Part shown: positions 1-9,107 of the stretch, piece after piece
How positions within the stretch are numbered: position 1 is the first letter of the stretch
Layout: each line of letters opens with the position of its first letter
NCBI RefSeq assembly: GCF_001750725.1
Contig: NZ_CP017279.1
Coordinates: 1,922,001-1,986,000 of the forward strand
DNA length: 64,000 nucleotides
Direction of reading: 5' to 3'
Source: Enterobacter ludwigii
GTDB taxonomy: Bacteria > Pseudomonadota > Gammaproteobacteria > Enterobacterales > Enterobacteriaceae
The notes under the pieces: model-generated
Database searches by the model: none
Seen by the model: only the letters and a program-made list of their open reading frames with translations
Told to the model about the DNA's origin: nothing
Made by a program: the position numbers and the translations under genes

Positions 1-3000
1 AGCGCATTAGGCGCATACTGGTAAAGGTTTATCCCCCCCGCCAGCCCTATCGGGTCCTGCTGCGTAAACCTACCGCAGTCCGGGTCGTAATACCGGAACA
101 GATTGTAGTGCAGCCCTGTCTCACGGTCCAGGTATTGCCCCTGCATGCGCAGGTTCTGAGAATATCCTGATACCTGCGTCTCGCTTTCCCGTAGCAGCTT
201 GCCCCAGGCGCTGTTCACCCCTTCCCAGCGCACCTGCCCTTCGCTATCCGTCATCCGCTCCGGCGTACCGTTGGGCTGGCAGTGGAACCAGAAGATTTCC
301 GGGGCATCAACGCCGTCGATACGCGCCAGCGGATCGTAGCTGTCCTGATCGCTGTAGACGTAGGTTAGCGGCACGTCCCCGTGCACTTCCTGCAGCAGGC
401 GGAAACCTTCCCAGACAAACCGGGTGGTGATCGGCTTGCCGGTTGGCTGTCCGTCCAGCATCTGGCGTCGCGTTTTGCTGATGCGTCGCCCCAGCGGATC
501 GTAGCGGAAGCTGACCTGCGTCTGAGGTTTGTTGCGGTCCCGCGGCTGGCTGATGACTTCCGTCAGACGGTGCTCACCGTCGTAGCGGTAGTGCCAGCGG
601 GTCTGGCCGTTATCCTTCTCCACGGTGCGGCCGTGGATGTCATAACGCCAGCGAATGCCGTTCAGCTGCGTCAGGCGGTTGTGCGTGACCTTCTCAGCAG
701 AACCTTCCAGCGGATTACCGGCAGCATCCCAGCGCCACTGCTCCTGGCCAGGCAACGTGCCGTCCTGAACAAGCAAACGCCCGGCGCTGTCGTACTGCCA
801 GCGGTACCAGCTGAACGGGTTATCGTCCCGCTCTTCCCGCACCAGGTTATTGCGGTAGTCGTAATCCCAGCGGCGGGACCAGCGGCGCGGCGACGGGCGC
901 TGGGCATTGCCGGTAAAGACGTCCCGGCGATGCAGTCGCCCAAGACGATCGTATTCGCTACGGGTGGTCAGCAGCCCCTGGGTGCGGCTGGTCTCCCGGT
1001 GGAGTTCGTCGCGGGTAAAATCGGAGACCGACAGCTTATCGAGGGCAATGCTGAGCAGATGCCCGCTGCCGTAGTAGAACTGCTTCAGCTCGCGGCCATC
1101 GGGCAGCGTGACGGAGGTGCGGTTGCCGAGAGCATCATACTCCCATGCCAGCTCACCGTGCTCGCCCACTTCACGCGTGACACGCCCCAGGGCGTCATAG
1201 TCAAAGGCAAGCTCCTGTTCTGCCTCTGCACTCCAGGCGTCAACGGAAAGTGCCGGATGAAGTCCAATACGACTCAACAAACCTGACGATGTGTAGTGAT
1301 AACGGGTCTGCCCTTCCGGCGTGGTGCGGGCAACCAGCTGGCCACTCGCGCTCCAGGCGAAGGCATGGGTGATGGCTTCCGGATGACCGGCGGCAAACGT
1401 GCGCGCTATCGTACGCCCGCAGGCGTCATAGCGATACTGTGAGGCCACGCCATCGAGCCCCACCTCTTCCAGCAGCAGCGAGTCGGGCCCCCAGCGGAAC
1501 TGATAGGCTTCGCCATTTTCATTTTCCAGGGCAATCAGTCGCCCGCGGCTGTCCCAGCGGCGACGGACCTCTTCACCCTGAGTATTACGTGTAGCGGTTA
1601 ATCGTCCTGCCTCGTCGTATTTAAACTCACTTTCTTTGCCATCAGCGCCCGCATGCGTCACCGGCAGGCCGCGTTCGTTCCATGCAAGTAACTCTGTCCA
1701 GCCTTCCGGTCGATCGAGTTGCACCGGACGCCCTGCGGCATCGTAGCGATAGCGCGTCTCTTCGCCGTCAGCGCCGATCTCAGTCGTTAACCAGCCCAGC
1801 GGATGATAGGTATAGCGGGTTATACGTCCTGAACAGTCTGTAGCACGAATGACCTGCCCGGCCTCGTTGTACTCCTGGTAGCGACTGTTTCCCGCGGCAT
1901 CAACTTCTTCAACGACCTGACCAAACTCGTCCCGGCGCAGCAATGCTGTCTGCCCCATCGGGTCTACCACACGCTTCAGCCCGTGATGCTCGTCGTACCA
2001 GAAACGGGTCGCACTGCCGTCAGCTTCAATGATGGCTGACGGCAGCGCGCGGTGTTCCAGCCAGGTGGTGGTGCGGGTATTGCCGTCGGCGTCGATTTCC
2101 TGCACCCGGTTGCCCATTTCGTCGTAGACGAAGGTGACGGCGTTACCGAGCGGATCGATGCGACGGGTCAGAAGTTCGTTGTCATCCCACTCATAGCGCC
2201 AGTTTTCACCGCGCTCGTCAACGTAGCGGACAATCAGATTCTGGGCATTCCAGTAGTGGCGGCGCGTCTGACCATCGTAGTGCTCGACGGTCGTCAACCC
2301 GGCGGCTAAATCGTAGGTGAAGCGGCAGCCGTCGCCGGTGCTGGTGCGGTTTTCCACCACGCGCCAGTGGTCGAACTTTTGCCAGCGGTATTCGCTCTCC
2401 AGCCCGCCCGGCAGGCGGTGCCAGACCATCAGGCCGTGGTCGTTATAGCGGTATTCGCGCGTCACTACGCCAGAGGCATCCGTCACGCTCGCCAGCTGGC
2501 CGCGCGCATCGTAACCCCACTGCATCAGCGGCCAGGTACGGTTGCCGTCAAAATGGCTGGCAGAGGTGGCGCGCTGCGGGAAACGCTCATCTTCATAGCG
2601 CAGGGTGACATCAATCGCCCGTGGCTCATCGTGAAGATTGACCAGCCTGCCGTGTTCATCCCACTCCGTCAGCAGCGCGTTACCGTATTCGTCGCTGAGG
2701 GAGGCCAGACGCAGGATGGTGGGATTCACCCGGGTCGGTATATACAGACGCCATACCGCGCCGTCATCGTCGGCAATCGCCACGTCGCCGCTCTCATTGC
2801 GGCGGATGATGATACCTTCGCTGATGCTGTAAAACGCGCGATCGACGGGCGGCAGCTCAAAGCTCAGCTCACGGCCGGTTTCGTCGAACCAGGTCGCGTT
2901 GTTCTCTTCGAGCGTCAGATAGCTGTCAAAGGTTGTCGCCCAACCCAGACCAAACAGCCCTTCACGAGTGGTCAGGCTGTTGTAGCTGCGCTGCCAGCGC

Positions 3001-3959
3001 AGCGGGAAGCGCCCCGGCAACGAGAAATCGAGTTCATCGTCATCATTCAGCACCTTCACGCCGGTTGCAGCATGTACCGGGTGCGAGGAGCCAAACACAG
3101 CATTAACGGCCATATCGGCCAGCATGCCACCGCCGGCTGCCGCCAGTGCACAGGGCATATTTTTCAGGATTTTACCCGGACGTCCGCGCAGCAGGGAGAG
3201 CGCGATCATCCCCAGCGCCAGACCCGGCGTTTTACCGCTCTTGATATCACGTACCGTGAGCGTGTCGCCGCCAATGATCACATTCGGGGACACATCATCA
3301 GAGACAGTGCCTTCACAGGTGGTGCGATCTTTTGCACGTACCGCGGGCTGCCCGTTAATGAAGACGCTCTTAGAGCCCTCAGCGAGGTATTGCGGCCCGG
3401 AGTGCTTTTCGCACGCCACTTTATCCTCTTCAAGGGGCGACGTGCCTGCGGCGGCGGACGCCACGCTCGGCTGCCACATCTCGCTGCCAAACTGTCCAGC
3501 GGCGGAAAGCAGCATGCCGGCATAATCGGCAAAGCTGCCCGGAGACTGTGGTTCAGGTGACGGTGTGTCGGCGGGCGTCAGCGTCCCGGCCGCTCGTGCA
3601 GCGGGAATCGCGTTCGTCAGAACGTTATCAGACCCGGTGGTAATTTTGCCCGCTGGCGACGGCGGGAACAGCGCGTTGCCTAAACCTTCGGCGGCGTTGC
3701 TGATATCGTCAGTTATACCTGCCACGTTTGCCAGTACGCCGCCAATGATCCCACTTAACAGACAACTGGATCCAATCGCCGCCACGCCCGCGGCGGCAGC
3801 ACCCGCCCCCAGCAGCGGAGCAGCAACGGTTGCCGCCGCGCCCACGGCAGCGCCGATAACGGCATAGGCCGCACCTTCCGCCACAATACTGGTGATATCC
3901 GCAAAAATGCTGGAGTGAATGATCTCGTCGCCCTGACGGGCCGCGTTGTTATCGCTCAT
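1..3959 (-). CDS. rhs: PAAR-containing Rhs T6SS effector, C-terminal toxin outside the window
   Basis: The frame is open from ATG at 3959 to position 1 (about 1,319 codons), so the gene is cut by the window edge. Residues 30-80 are alanine/glycine-rich and hydrophobic, as in the N-terminal membrane helices that Eag chaperones protect. PAAR-like sequence follows in two parts, near 105-125 (GKITTGSDNV, PAAR) and 180-240 (FINGQPAVRAKD, NVIIGGD). From about residue 280 on there are dozens of YD repeats (YRYDAAGRP, YDYRNN) forming the Rhs cage. The conserved Rhs-core end DPIGLAGG lies at about positions 36-57, so only the variable toxin and its immunity gene lie to the left. It follows eagR by 3 bp. 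Known of the family: the protein sits on the VgrG tip and is injected into competitors. The toxin activity cannot be read here. Confidence 0.95.
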   Translation of the reverse strand, partial: MSDNNAARQGDEIIHSSIFADITSIVAEGAAYAVIGAAVGAAATVAAPLLGAGAAAAGVAAIGSSCLLSGIIGGVLANVAGITDDISNAAEGLGNALFPPSPAGKITTGSDNVLTNAIPAARAAGTLTPADTPSPEPQSPGSFADYAGMLLSAAGQFGSEMWQPSVASAAAGTSPLEEDKVACEKHSGPQYLAEGSKSVFINGQPAVRAKDRTTCEGTVSDDVSPNVIIGGDTLTVRDIKSGKTPGLALGMIALSLLRGRPGKILKNMPCALAAAGGGMLADMAVNAVFGSSHPVHAATGVKVLNDDDELDFSLPGRFPLRWQRSYNSLTTREGLFGLGWATTFDSYLTLEENNATWFDETGRELSFELPPVDRAFYSISEGIIIRRNESGDVAIADDDGAVWRLYIPTRVNPTILRLASLSDEYGNALLTEWDEHGRLVNLHDEPRAIDVTLRYEDERFPQRATSASHFDGNRTWPLMQWGYDARGQLASVTDASGVVTREYRYNDHGLMVWHRLPGGLESEYRWQKFDHWRVVENRTSTGDGCRFTYDLAAGLTTVEHYDGQTRRHYWNAQNLIVRYVDERGENWRYEWDDNELLTRRIDPLGNAVTFVYDEMGNRVQEIDADGNTRTTTWLEHRALPSAIIEADGSATRFWYDEHHGLKRVVDPMGQTALLRRDEFGQVVEEVDAAGNSRYQEYNEAGQVIRATDCSGRITRYTYHPLGWLTTEIGADGEETRYRYDAAGRPVQLDRPEGWTELLAWNERGLPVTHAGADGKESEFKYDEAGRLTATRNTQGEEVRRRWDSRGRLIALENENGEAYQFRWGPDSLLLEEVGLDGVASQYRYDACGRTIARTFAAGHPEAITHAFAWSASGQLVARTTPEGQTRYHYTSSGLLSRIGLHPALSVDAWSAEAEQELAFDYDALGRVTREVGEHGELAWEYDALGNRTSVTLPDGRELKQFYYGSGHLLSIALDKLSVSDFTRDELHRETSRTQGLLTTRSEYDRLGRLHRRDVFTGNAQRPSPRRWSRRWDYDYRNNLVREERDDNPFSWYRWQYDSAGRLLVQDGTLPGQEQWRWDAAGNPLEGSAEKVTHNRLTQLNGIRWRYDIHGRTVEKDNGQTRWHYRYDGEHRLTEVISQPRDRNKPQTQVSFRYDPLGRRISKTRRQMLDGQPTGKPITTRFVWEGFRLLQEVHGDVPLTYVYSDQDSYDPLARIDGVDAPEIFWFHCQPNGTPERMTDSEGQVRWEGVNSAWGKLLRESETQVSGYSQNLRMQGQYLDRETGLHYNLFRYYDPDCGRFTQQDPIGLAGGINLYQYAPNA

Positions 3960-3962
3960 GCC

Positions 3963-4403
3963 TTACACATTCCGGTTGTCGTTTAGCGTCAGACTCTGCT
4001 TAAGCGCGCTCCAGCGCCCCTCATCCTCTGCGGTGAATGCTCTGAGCGCCGAGAGGGTAAAAATCATCAACACCGGCTTGCCCGGCGTTTGTACGGCCAG
4101 CTGTTTTTGCCAAATGCGCTGTCCGTTACTTTCAAAAGTCGTCTCGACTTCCAGCGCGTTAATTTTTCCGTCAGGCCCGACCTTTATGCTCTGGAATGCG
4201 CTTTGGGCAATCTCGCCCATCTGCGGACGTAGTAGTTCCCACTGGCGGTGAAACTCTTTCTCATAGTCGCTACCATCCGGAATAACGCCGCGACTGACCA
4301 CCACGGACAACCCGCTTTCGTCGTCGCGAATAATGTTCATACTGTTATCCTGCCAGGCAGCAGGAAAAAGGGAAAACGAACCTTCCTGGAGGGTGTATTT
4401 CAT
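3963..4403 (-). CDS. eagR: EagR-type effector chaperone (DcrB/DUF1795 family)
   Basis: A 146-residue cytosolic protein beginning MKYTLQEGSFSLFP. It resembles the DcrB/DUF1795 (Eag) fold, including LSVVVSRG near the front and a basic-hydrophobic C-terminal helix. Eag chaperones bind the N-terminal transmembrane segments of PAAR/Rhs effectors and hold them for loading on VgrG. An upstream extension to 4454 is open, but its first 17 residues (MDWPLLFLTLLIIPSS) do not fit the family, and the ATG at 4403 gives the usual length. The next gene, 3 bp downstream, is the Rhs effector with hydrophobic N-terminal helices, which is the expected client. A second, longer Eag protein at 12798-13592 serves the other PAAR effector. 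Confidence 0.88.
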   Translation of the reverse strand: MKYTLQEGSFSLFPAAWQDNSMNIIRDDESGLSVVVSRGVIPDGSDYEKEFHRQWELLRPQMGEIAQSAFQSIKVGPDGKINALEVETTFESNGQRIWQKQLAVQTPGKPVLMIFTLSALRAFTAEDEGRWSALKQSLTLNDNRNV

Positions 4404-4476
4404 AAGTGAACTCGGGATGATTAATAGTGTGAGAAATAAAAGGGGCCAATCCATGCTGGCCTTTGGGCTGGCTGTT

Positions 4477-5556
4477 TTATTCTTTAAGCCATTGACCTGA
4501 TTGTTCGACTAAAACATGGTTGCCTTTGCTCACGACCAATTTCACGGGTGAGTAAGTCACGGTGTAAGCGATCTCGCCATTCTTATAGGTAGAGCCAATT
4601 ATTTTACCTGCAGGATCGTGCAACGTTTTCCCCTTAAGGGAGATCGTACTATTATCACTTTTGCGCACGCCGAGATAATACATCTGGTCACATTCACTAG
4701 TAAAACGCCCGCATTTATTGACCAGAGAAATAGCGAACTTTTCAGTATTGAGTTTTCGGGTTTCAACTGTCTGAGCCGAAGCAGCTTTCTGTAACGTATA
4801 ACGCTGCGGAGCATAATAATTTCCTTTTTGAGGAGGAGTAACTAAACGCCATTCCATTTCACTCCCATTAATTTCCAGAACAGCCCGTCCGCCTATACCG
4901 CCAAACGATGAGTTGAACTCAACATTGGCACGATTGCCCGCGATCGTACCGCTAAGATTACGCTCATCATCTTCCGGGCAATCAATGCGGTTTCCTCTTT
5001 GAGAAATATAGCAATAAGATCCGGAGATACGGCCACCTGATTCAGCTAACCGCAGAGTTAACGTCGAGTCGTTCGCGTACTCGCCTGACCATACTCCGCC
5101 AAATGCGGGACCAGATTGGCTTATCGTTTCAAAATGCAGTGTGCCAAATCTTGCAGCCCATTTTTTAATATCGCCGTTAATATCCTGGCGATGTTCAGAA
5201 GACTGATAATGAATAACGTCAGACTCGGGTATGACCCAGGCAGCGTAGATTTTGCCATCTGGTTCGATAACCAAAGCAGAGGCGTTTTCCAGATAAAGAT
5301 CTTTTAGCCAGCCTTCAATCAACAATCCTCCGTCAGCCGTGGAATGCGGTTCACCAAATACATCAAAATTGTTGATAAACGTCTGGTAATCGCTTCCCAG
5401 GGCCTTTCTGAGGAGGTCTGTCACTTCGCTATCGTTAACGATGCGACTGACCGTATTGAGCTTATTGTATTGTGATAACTCTAGCGCAGTTGCAGTTTCA
5501 GCTGCATCTGCCAAGAAAGCGGTGAGCAATACGGCTGCCAGATATTTCCTTTTCAT
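4477..5556 (-). CDS. Exported protein of unknown function in the vgrG1-rhs cargo interval
   Basis: 359 residues with a signal peptide (MKRKYLAAVLLTAFLADAAE, cleavage probably near residue 19-25). The middle (about residues 150-245) is a beta-rich segment with spaced glycines and a Cys pair (SGSYCYISQRGNRIDCPEDD). The C-terminal part also looks beta-stranded and carries another Cys pair (NKCGRFTSECDQ), which suggests disulfides in the periplasm. I do not recognise the family. It starts 3 bp after the exported protein at 5560-6126 and precedes eagR. An immunity or accessory role tied to the T6SS cargo is an inference from location and export only. Confidence 0.75.
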   Translation of the reverse strand: MKRKYLAAVLLTAFLADAAETATALELSQYNKLNTVSRIVNDSEVTDLLRKALGSDYQTFINNFDVFGEPHSTADGGLLIEGWLKDLYLENASALVIEPDGKIYAAWVIPESDVIHYQSSEHRQDINGDIKKWAARFGTLHFETISQSGPAFGGVWSGEYANDSTLTLRLAESGGRISGSYCYISQRGNRIDCPEDDERNLSGTIAGNRANVEFNSSFGGIGGRAVLEINGSEMEWRLVTPPQKGNYYAPQRYTLQKAASAQTVETRKLNTEKFAISLVNKCGRFTSECDQMYYLGVRKSDNSTISLKGKTLHDPAGKIIGSTYKNGEIAYTVTYSPVKLVVSKGNHVLVEQSGQWLKE

Positions 5557-5559
5557 AAA

Positions 5560-6126
5560 TTACTCTGGATTTCCATTGTCGTAATTCATTGTTATCTTAA
5601 CAATTTTACTGTCTTTGATCTCAAAAGAGAGGACCTTTTTACCCAACTCATAGGTAATCCATTGTTCTCCGGCATCCTTTGCGACCTGACCGTCACCGTA
5701 TGCTGTGTTCAAGTCCGTTTTCGTTGAACCAACATGGACACCACGCGGCGTTGCGACATCTGTAGCAGTCAGCGTGATCTGCGACACGATATAATCATCA
5801 ACGCTTCGTTCCGCTTTATCCCACCAGAGATTGGAACTGAAAATGTCTAACCCAGACTTTTGATGCTGGAAGAATTTATAGTTAGCTCCGTCAAAAGGAA
5901 CCTCACCGGTAAAACTGCCTTCCACTGGCACGTCAATTCTGCGCGCAACGTCAGGAGTCCATCTTTCACCCAATTCGACAGGCTGGCTTTTTATCTGCAC
6001 AGAAAAATCGTGATTTGTCAGAACGGGCGGTATAACTTGAGCCAATACCGCACTGCTGCACAGACAGGTAAGCATCAGAACAAAAAAAAGATATGTCGGA
6101 GTCTGTTTTTTCACGTTAATCGTCAT
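5560..6126 (-). CDS. Exported small protein, BamE/SmpA-like motif
   Basis: 188 residues. The N-terminus has a basic start and a hydrophobic core (TYLFFVLMLTCLCSSAVLAQ) with a likely signal peptidase I site after VLA. The C-terminal third contains TPRGVHVGSTKTDLNTAYG followed by short strands, which resembles the repeat of the BamE/SmpA-like fold seen in many periplasmic proteins. No enzyme motif is visible. It lies between two other exported proteins, spaced by 3 bp and about 60 bp, in the same orientation, so the three probably form one transcript. Periplasmic immunity to an effector acting on the envelope is one possibility; the sequence does not prove it. Confidence 0.72.
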   Translation of the reverse strand: MTINVKKQTPTYLFFVLMLTCLCSSAVLAQVIPPVLTNHDFSVQIKSQPVELGERWTPDVARRIDVPVEGSFTGEVPFDGANYKFFQHQKSGLDIFSSNLWWDKAERSVDDYIVSQITLTATDVATPRGVHVGSTKTDLNTAYGDGQVAKDAGEQWITYELGKKVLSFEIKDSKIVKITMNYDNGNPE

Positions 6127-6189
6127 TTTCTCAATCTAAATTACGCTTCTCACCGATGTGGGAAACCGCGAGTCATGGAAGCTGTTTTC

Positions 6190-6717
6190 TTAGTCAGCGC
6201 TAATAACAACAGAGCTCAGACAGTCAGGTTTTTTTACGGTGAAACTGAAACTCACTTTTTGTCCATTCATATCTTTTGGTGCTTTATAACTGGTCACTTC
6301 ATTCTCCGAGCGGCCTCGGGGATAATCAGTTAACGTCAGTTGTGGGTAATGCTTTTTAACGGTTTGAAGTGTGATGCACTGGCCTGATGGTGAAAAATTC
6401 AATAATGGAGCCATGCCATCATTTTCTTTGCTTACTCGTAAATCAATGGTAGTAATGCTCGTACCCTCCAAAAGCTTGAAATCATCAGCATGGTAGAAGT
6501 TCATATAAGCATTATTTTTCATGTAGTTAAAATGCAACGGCATGTCATTTAGACTCGTAACGGATAACGTTTTGAGTGAGGCGCTCATTTGTGAAATGAA
6601 CGCCCAGAGATCCTTTTTCTCTGAATTTCCCTCAGCCATTCCCGTCGTTAATAATGCAATAAGCACTGCTACGACCTTACTCACCTTTAGTCGTAAATTT
6701 CTCCTGAACTGCCGCAT
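6190..6717 (-). CDS. Exported protein of unknown function overlapping the end of vgrG1
   Basis: About 175 residues. The ATG at 6717 is preferred because GGGGA lies five bases upstream; a TTG one codon earlier is also open. The start overlaps the 3' end of vgrG1 by about 40 bp, so it is translationally close to the spike gene. Basic residues and a hydrophobic stretch (VVAVLIALLTTGMA) form a signal peptide. The mature part has no motif I recognise. It contains two cysteines (SGQCITL, KPDCLSS) that may pair in the periplasm. The position directly after vgrG1 is where effector or immunity genes are usually found, but no clear effector partner is present beside it. Confidence 0.72.
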   Translation of the reverse strand: MRQFRRNLRLKVSKVVAVLIALLTTGMAEGNSEKKDLWAFISQMSASLKTLSVTSLNDMPLHFNYMKNNAYMNFYHADDFKLLEGTSITTIDLRVSKENDGMAPLLNFSPSGQCITLQTVKKHYPQLTLTDYPRGRSENEVTSYKAPKDMNGQKVSFSFTVKKPDCLSSVVISAD

Positions 6718-8599
6718 CAATATCCCCTTTATGCCCGGAACCCGGCGCCGTGGTGCCCGGTTGTGTGCCAGACGTATTCAGGTGCAGCTTACCGCCGGTG
6801 GTGATATGACCATCCCCTTCAACGAAGAAATTAAACTCTTTGCCGATGAGGTTAATCTTGCCGTTAGCGTTCAGCTCAATTGCGCTTTCACCGGAGACCA
6901 GCCGTAGCTTCGTACCGGAAGCAATGACATATTGCTCCACCGCCGCATCCAGCTTGCCTTTGCCCGTCAGGATCTCTGTTCCGCCTTTCACCGCCTGGAT
7001 CTGATTCGCTTCCACCCGATGCAGTTCATTTTTCTTCACATAATGGCTGCGCTCGCCACCGACGCTGTGCGTTTCATCGTTCTTAATGCTGGTGTCCATG
7101 TTACGCTCAGCCTGGATCCACACCTGCTCTGCGCCCGCCTTGTCCTCAAAGCGCAGGGCATTGGCATTATCCACGGAGCCATCCTTCGTGCGGCTCATAA
7201 AGCCCATCTGCGTGGCCGCCGCCGGCAGCGCCCACGGCGGCATGCTTGCTTCGTTATACACCCGCCCGGTGATAATCGGACGGTCCGGGTCACCGTTGAT
7301 AAAGTCCACCACCACCTCATCGCCGACCCGCGGAATTTGCACCCCGCCGTACCCCTGACCCGCCCAGGCGCTCGACACACGCACCCAGCAGGAGCTGGTG
7401 TCATCCCCCTTCGCCAGACGGTCCCAGTGGAATTTCACCTTCACGCGGCCATATTTGTCCGTCCAGATACTCTCCCCATTTGGTCCCACAACCTTTGCCG
7501 TCTGCGGGCCGTAGGTGCGCGGCCACGCCGTACTCTGCGCCGGACGGTATGACACCGACGCCGGGATGACCGCGAAATCAGTGCGGTGAAGGGTTTCCCC
7601 CTCGCCGCTCGCGTAGCGGTTCTCCTCGAAATGGTAACCCGCCGCCGTGACCAGATAGTCACCGTTATCACTGAAGAACGGGGCGTTAGTCAGGGTGAAG
7701 GTGTGTCCCGGTGCAATACCCGCGGCCGTGGCCGTCGCCTGAATCTGCTGGTGCTCCACCTGCCAGCGCTCCTGACGGATACGGGCGTAGAACTCCGCAT
7801 GCCCGGTCTCAACAAACCGTCCCGGCCAGTCGTACACGTCGATACTGCCCGGTTTCGGTGACGCCGGGTTCTGCTGCGCCTGGAACAGCCACGCGTTCGG
7901 CTTGCGGAAGTCGTAGTCATCGAGGCTGTAAATCCCCGGGGTGACGCTGTCCTCCAGCGCCCACTGGCTGATACCCTCTTCGTCCGTACTGCCGCCTGAC
8001 GGCGTCTGGTGGTAAGGAATGACCTCATAGCCACTGAACGGCTGATGCTGCGTCGCGGCGTCGGTGAGCACCAGCGTGTGCTTGTCCGCCTCGTGGCTGA
8101 AGTGATACGCAATCCCCTCCAGCTCCATCAGACGGCTGATAAAGTCCAGGCTCGACTCCTGATACTGCACGCAGTAGTCCCACACCCGGTAGCTGCCGGT
8201 GAGCTTATCCTCCACGTTGACCTGATGTTCAGCCAGCAGGGTTTTCACAATCTGCGGCACCGTCTGACCCTGGAAGATACGCAGGTTACGGTCGCGCTTC
8301 ATCGGCCACAGGTCCGGCTCCACCGTCAGCTGATACACCGCATAACGGGTGCCCGTCAGCTCGACGGCACTCACCGCCACGCGGGTGATTTTTCCATTGA
8401 TATAGCGGGGCGTCAGCAGGCTCTGCGTCGGGATGGTCACCGTGACCGGCTGACCCAGCAGTTTGCTGCGGTCAATGCGCGCATCCGTGCCAAGCAGGGT
8501 CAGCGTCAGGGCGAACGACTCGGACATCGCCTCGCGACCTGTGAGTTTCCAGAACAGAAGCCCCTCCACCGGGAGCTGAACGGTAATTCGGTTGAGCAT
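6677..8599 (-). CDS. vgrG: VgrG spike protein 1 (TssI)
   Basis: 640 residues. VgrG forms the trimeric needle tip of the T6SS, combining gp27-like and gp5-like folds. The Gp27-like part covers about residues 1-370 and the OB-fold/gp5 part follows (WVRVSSAWAGQGYGGVQIPR, then INGDPDRPIITGRVYNE). Residues from about 500 on form the beta-prism, ending without an added effector domain. The first 500 residues are almost identical to the second VgrG at 13604-15532, while the last 140 are different. The C-terminal tail probably selects cargo, here likely the PAAR-Rhs protein downstream. The start ATG has GGAA upstream. Confidence 0.97.
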   Translation of the reverse strand: MLNRITVQLPVEGLLFWKLTGREAMSESFALTLTLLGTDARIDRSKLLGQPVTVTIPTQSLLTPRYINGKITRVAVSAVELTGTRYAVYQLTVEPDLWPMKRDRNLRIFQGQTVPQIVKTLLAEHQVNVEDKLTGSYRVWDYCVQYQESSLDFISRLMELEGIAYHFSHEADKHTLVLTDAATQHQPFSGYEVIPYHQTPSGGSTDEEGISQWALEDSVTPGIYSLDDYDFRKPNAWLFQAQQNPASPKPGSIDVYDWPGRFVETGHAEFYARIRQERWQVEHQQIQATATAAGIAPGHTFTLTNAPFFSDNGDYLVTAAGYHFEENRYASGEGETLHRTDFAVIPASVSYRPAQSTAWPRTYGPQTAKVVGPNGESIWTDKYGRVKVKFHWDRLAKGDDTSSCWVRVSSAWAGQGYGGVQIPRVGDEVVVDFINGDPDRPIITGRVYNEASMPPWALPAAATQMGFMSRTKDGSVDNANALRFEDKAGAEQVWIQAERNMDTSIKNDETHSVGGERSHYVKKNELHRVEANQIQAVKGGTEILTGKGKLDAAVEQYVIASGTKLRLVSGESAIELNANGKINLIGKEFNFFVEGDGHITTGGKLHLNTSGTQPGTTAPGSGHKGDIDAAVQEKFTTKGE

Positions 8600-8603
8600 A
8601 ATC
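7100..8603 (-). repeat. Near-identical 1.5-kb direct repeat, copy 1 (5' part of vgrG1)
   Basis: This stretch and 14033-15536 align almost base for base, with scattered substitutions, most of them synonymous. One visible amino-acid change is GHTFTLT versus GHIFTLT. Similarity begins a few bases upstream of the start codon and stops abruptly around codon 500 (WIQAERN). Both copies have the same orientation and lie about 6.9 kb apart, so recombination between them could delete or duplicate the Tre1/Tri1 cargo in between. Confidence 0.95.
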
Positions 8604-8773
8604 TTTATTCCGTAATGGTTTTATGCTGGAGAAGATAATAAAAAAACGGATAAATGAAAAAAGTCATTTACTATTACATGTAACCAGACAGATGAAAAAT
8701 CACCTAGGGGGGAAATCGTCGAGGAACCTATCATTTAATATATAACACTTAATTAACAAATTAAAAATACACT
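8604..8773. other. AT-rich intergenic sequence upstream of vgrG1
   Basis: The sequence is strongly AT-rich, with A-runs and a stretch of mixed TTAATATATAACACTTAA near 8733-8752. It could contain a promoter for vgrG1, but I see no clear -35/-10 pair. No gene is supported. Confidence 0.4.
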
Positions 8774-9082
8774 CTACGCATGGCACCATACTTTCCCTAT
8801 GCTAAAAACAAAGCATTGGTATAAAGCACACATCTCTTCCGCAGCGATGAAATTTTCCCAGCACGTCCACAGTGTTACTCCGGAGATGGATAACCCCCTC
8901 TCATTCGTCAAGCCGACTTCAGTAATGTGTGGTGGAGTCAAACCTGCTGGCTTAACACGCATGGGAAATATCACCTGGTAATGAAGTATTTCCTTGTCAG
9001 TTGAGGTGTACAGCCATTTCCAGTCGTTCGCCTCAAGGTCTTCGTTACTGGTAGCGGAGGCTATGGGAAACGGATAGTTGTT
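8774..9082 (-). pseudogene. Possible 5'-truncated gene remnant
   Basis: On the minus strand a frame is open from just after a TAG at 9083-9085 to the TAG at 8774-8776, about 103 codons. It includes ANDWKWLYTSTDKE and ITEVGLTNERG, which look protein-like. The first ATG lies only at 8974, and the frame reads open well upstream of it with no start codon or ribosome site. This suggests the tail of a lost gene rather than a new one. I do not recognise the family. Composition is less AT-rich than its flanks. Confidence 0.35.
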
Positions 9083-9107
9083 CTAAGTGTTTATAATGTC
9101 TCTTCAC

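Noticed and set aside
381..3560. Long plus-strand open frames (381-1286, 2367-3560)
   Set aside because: They are antisense to the rhs gene and arise from its GC-rich repeats. The minus strand codes a full Rhs protein through the whole stretch.
8799..8981. Plus-strand frame of 60 codons
   Set aside because: No ribosome site or recognisable product, and the minus strand of the same DNA looks more protein-like.
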